The position numbers and the translations under genes are program-made. Under the pieces are notes generated by a model. It worked only from the letters and a program-made list of their open reading frames with translations, was not told the origin of the DNA and made no database searches. 15,263 nt of DNA. Origin: Clostridia bacterium (GTDB lineage: Bacteria; Bacillota_A; Clostridia; Oscillospirales; CAG-272). Below, piece after piece: positions 14,246 to 15,263 of the stretch. Each line of letters begins with the position of its first letter. Position 1 is the first letter of the stretch. The DNA lies in the NCBI GenBank assembly GCA_017542695.1, contig JAFXWT010000067.1:1-15263 (forward strand), written 5' to 3'.

Positions 14246-15263
14246 TCACTTGTTTTCCTCTTTGTATTTGCACTCTTTGTTCGTGCATTGAAGGATGTTT
14301 TTGCTCTCCTTCAGCGCGAGCATCGAGCCGCACTCGGGGCATTTTTTGTCCGTCGGACGATCCCACATCGAAAAATCGCATTCGGGATAACGCGAGCAGC
14401 TGTAAAAGACGGAGTTTTTCTTTCCGTGACCTTTTACGATCGGCGCGCCGCACTTCGGGCAGGCGACGCCTATCTCCTCGCGGATCGCTTTCGTGTTGCG
14501 GCACTTCGGGAACGCCGTGCAGGCGTAGAACTTGCCGTATCTCGACGTGCGGATCACCATCGGCGCGCCGCACTTGTCGCACACCTCGTCGGTTTGTTCG
14601 GGCTCGGCTTTCGGCGCGACAGTCTTTTTCTTCTCGTCGAGCGGTTTCGTGTTCTTGCATTCGGGATAACCGGGGCAAGCGGCGAATCGGCCGAATTTGC
14701 CCGTTTTTATCACCATCTTGCGCCCGCATTTTTCGCAGATTATGTCCGATTCCTCGTCGGGTATCTTCACTCTGTTCTCTTTAAGGTGCTTCTGCGCCTC
14801 GGAGAGCGTCTTTTCAAAGCCGCCGTAGAAATCCGTCAGCACCTCGGTGTACGATTCCTCGCCGTCGGCGATCTTGTCAAGCGACGTTTCGACGTTCGCC
14901 GTGAATTTGTAATCGACTATCTTCGGGAAGTTCTTTTTCATCAGCTCGACGGTCGCTTTTCCGAGCGGCGTCGATCTGAACACTTTCTTTTCGAGCGTGA
15001 CGTAGCCGCGGTCGATGATCGTCGTGATCGTCTGCGCGTAAGTCGACGGGCGACCGATCCCCTTTTCCTTGAGCACCTTGATAAGCGATCCCTCGGTGTA
15101 TCTCGCGGGCGGCTCGGTGAAGTTCTGCTTGCCGACTATATCCTCGCACGCGAGCTGCTCGCCCTCGGCGATCTTTGAGAGCTTGCCGTCGTGTTCCGTC
15201 TCCTCGTCGCCCGTGTCGTCGTAAACGGAGAGATATCCCTTGAACGCGACGCTGCTCTCGCTC
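14246..15263 (-). CDS. topA: DNA topoisomerase I, C-terminal part (runs off right edge)
   Basis: The last 338 residues of a type IA topoisomerase, which relaxes negative supercoils through a transient single-strand break. The active-site Tyr and Toprim domain lie outside the window. The visible core segment is FTEPPARYTEGSLIKVLKEK followed by GIGRPSTYAQTITTIIDRGYV and the FTANVETSLDKIADGE stretch, which are typical of bacterial TopA. Four zinc-ribbon-like Cys4 modules follow: CEKC...CPGYPEC, CDKC...CTAFPKC, CPKC...CSRYPEC and CPEC...CTNKEC; such modules contact DNA and RNA polymerase in studied TopA proteins. It converges with the lipoprotein operon and shares its terminator. The frame is open to the right edge, so the apparent GTG start inside the window is not a real start. 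Confidence 0.97.
   Translation of the reverse strand, partial: SESSVAFKGYLSVYDDTGDEETEHDGKLSKIAEGEQLACEDIVGKQNFTEPPARYTEGSLIKVLKEKGIGRPSTYAQTITTIIDRGYVTLEKKVFRSTPLGKATVELMKKNFPKIVDYKFTANVETSLDKIADGEESYTEVLTDFYGGFEKTLSEAQKHLKENRVKIPDEESDIICEKCGRKMVIKTGKFGRFAACPGYPECKNTKPLDEKKKTVAPKAEPEQTDEVCDKCGAPMVIRTSRYGKFYACTAFPKCRNTKAIREEIGVACPKCGAPIVKGHGKKNSVFYSCSRYPECDFSMWDRPTDKKCPECGSMLALKESKNILQCTNKECKYKEENK

Noticed and set aside
1..15263. CRISPR arrays, insertion sequences, phage genes, toxin-antitoxin pairs, tRNA or rRNA genes
   Set aside because: Nearly the whole window is filled by recognised coding sequence. No regularly spaced repeats, transposase motifs, terminal inverted repeats or cloverleaf structures were seen.

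Overview
The window looks like a chromosomal housekeeping segment from a Gram-positive bacterium of the class Clostridia, probably an uncultured gut-type lineage. The evidence is the gene set and order (plsX, rnc, radical SAM, smc, ftsY, then yhbY, nadD, yqeK, LCP protein, rsfS, leuS), strong AGGAGG-type ribosome sites, consensus sigma-A promoters, an FtsY without the long acidic N-terminal domain, and lipobox lipoproteins. The assignment rests on gene content only; no rRNA or tRNA gene is present.

Layout. Positions 1-12054 carry twelve minus-strand genes, transcribed from right to left: plsX, rnc, a radical SAM gene, smc, ftsY, rdgB, yhbY, nadD, yqeK, an LCP-family gene, rsfS and leuS (leuS runs off the left edge). 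Neighbours overlap by 1-11 bases or are separated by at most 12 bases, so this is very probably one long operon. A consensus promoter sits just before plsX. Functionally it joins phospholipid synthesis (plsX), RNA processing and ribosome work (rnc, yhbY, rsfS), chromosome organisation (smc), membrane protein targeting (ftsY), nucleotide sanitation and NAD synthesis (rdgB, nadD, yqeK), cell-wall polymer attachment (LCP) and leucine tRNA charging (leuS). It looks like two clusters usually separate in Firmicutes, joined at ftsY/rdgB.

A 180-base divergent intergenic region (12055-12234) holds back-to-back promoters, a perfect 14-bp inverted repeat between the plsX promoter elements, a tandem TTGACACG repeat and a small inverted repeat near the start of the plus-strand transcript. 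It drives two plus-strand lipoprotein genes (12235-14202). The C-terminal domain of the second is a diverged copy of nearly the whole first protein. This pair is the least familiar part of the window. A bidirectional terminator (14210-14241) separates it from the converging 3' end of topA (minus strand, running off the right edge).

I found no CRISPR array, mobile element, phage gene, RNA gene or evident new defence or metabolic system. Most of the window is ordinary core genome. The points worth a second look are the lipoprotein pair, the KH-like C-terminus of the radical SAM protein, the unusual operon make-up and the intergenic operator candidates.
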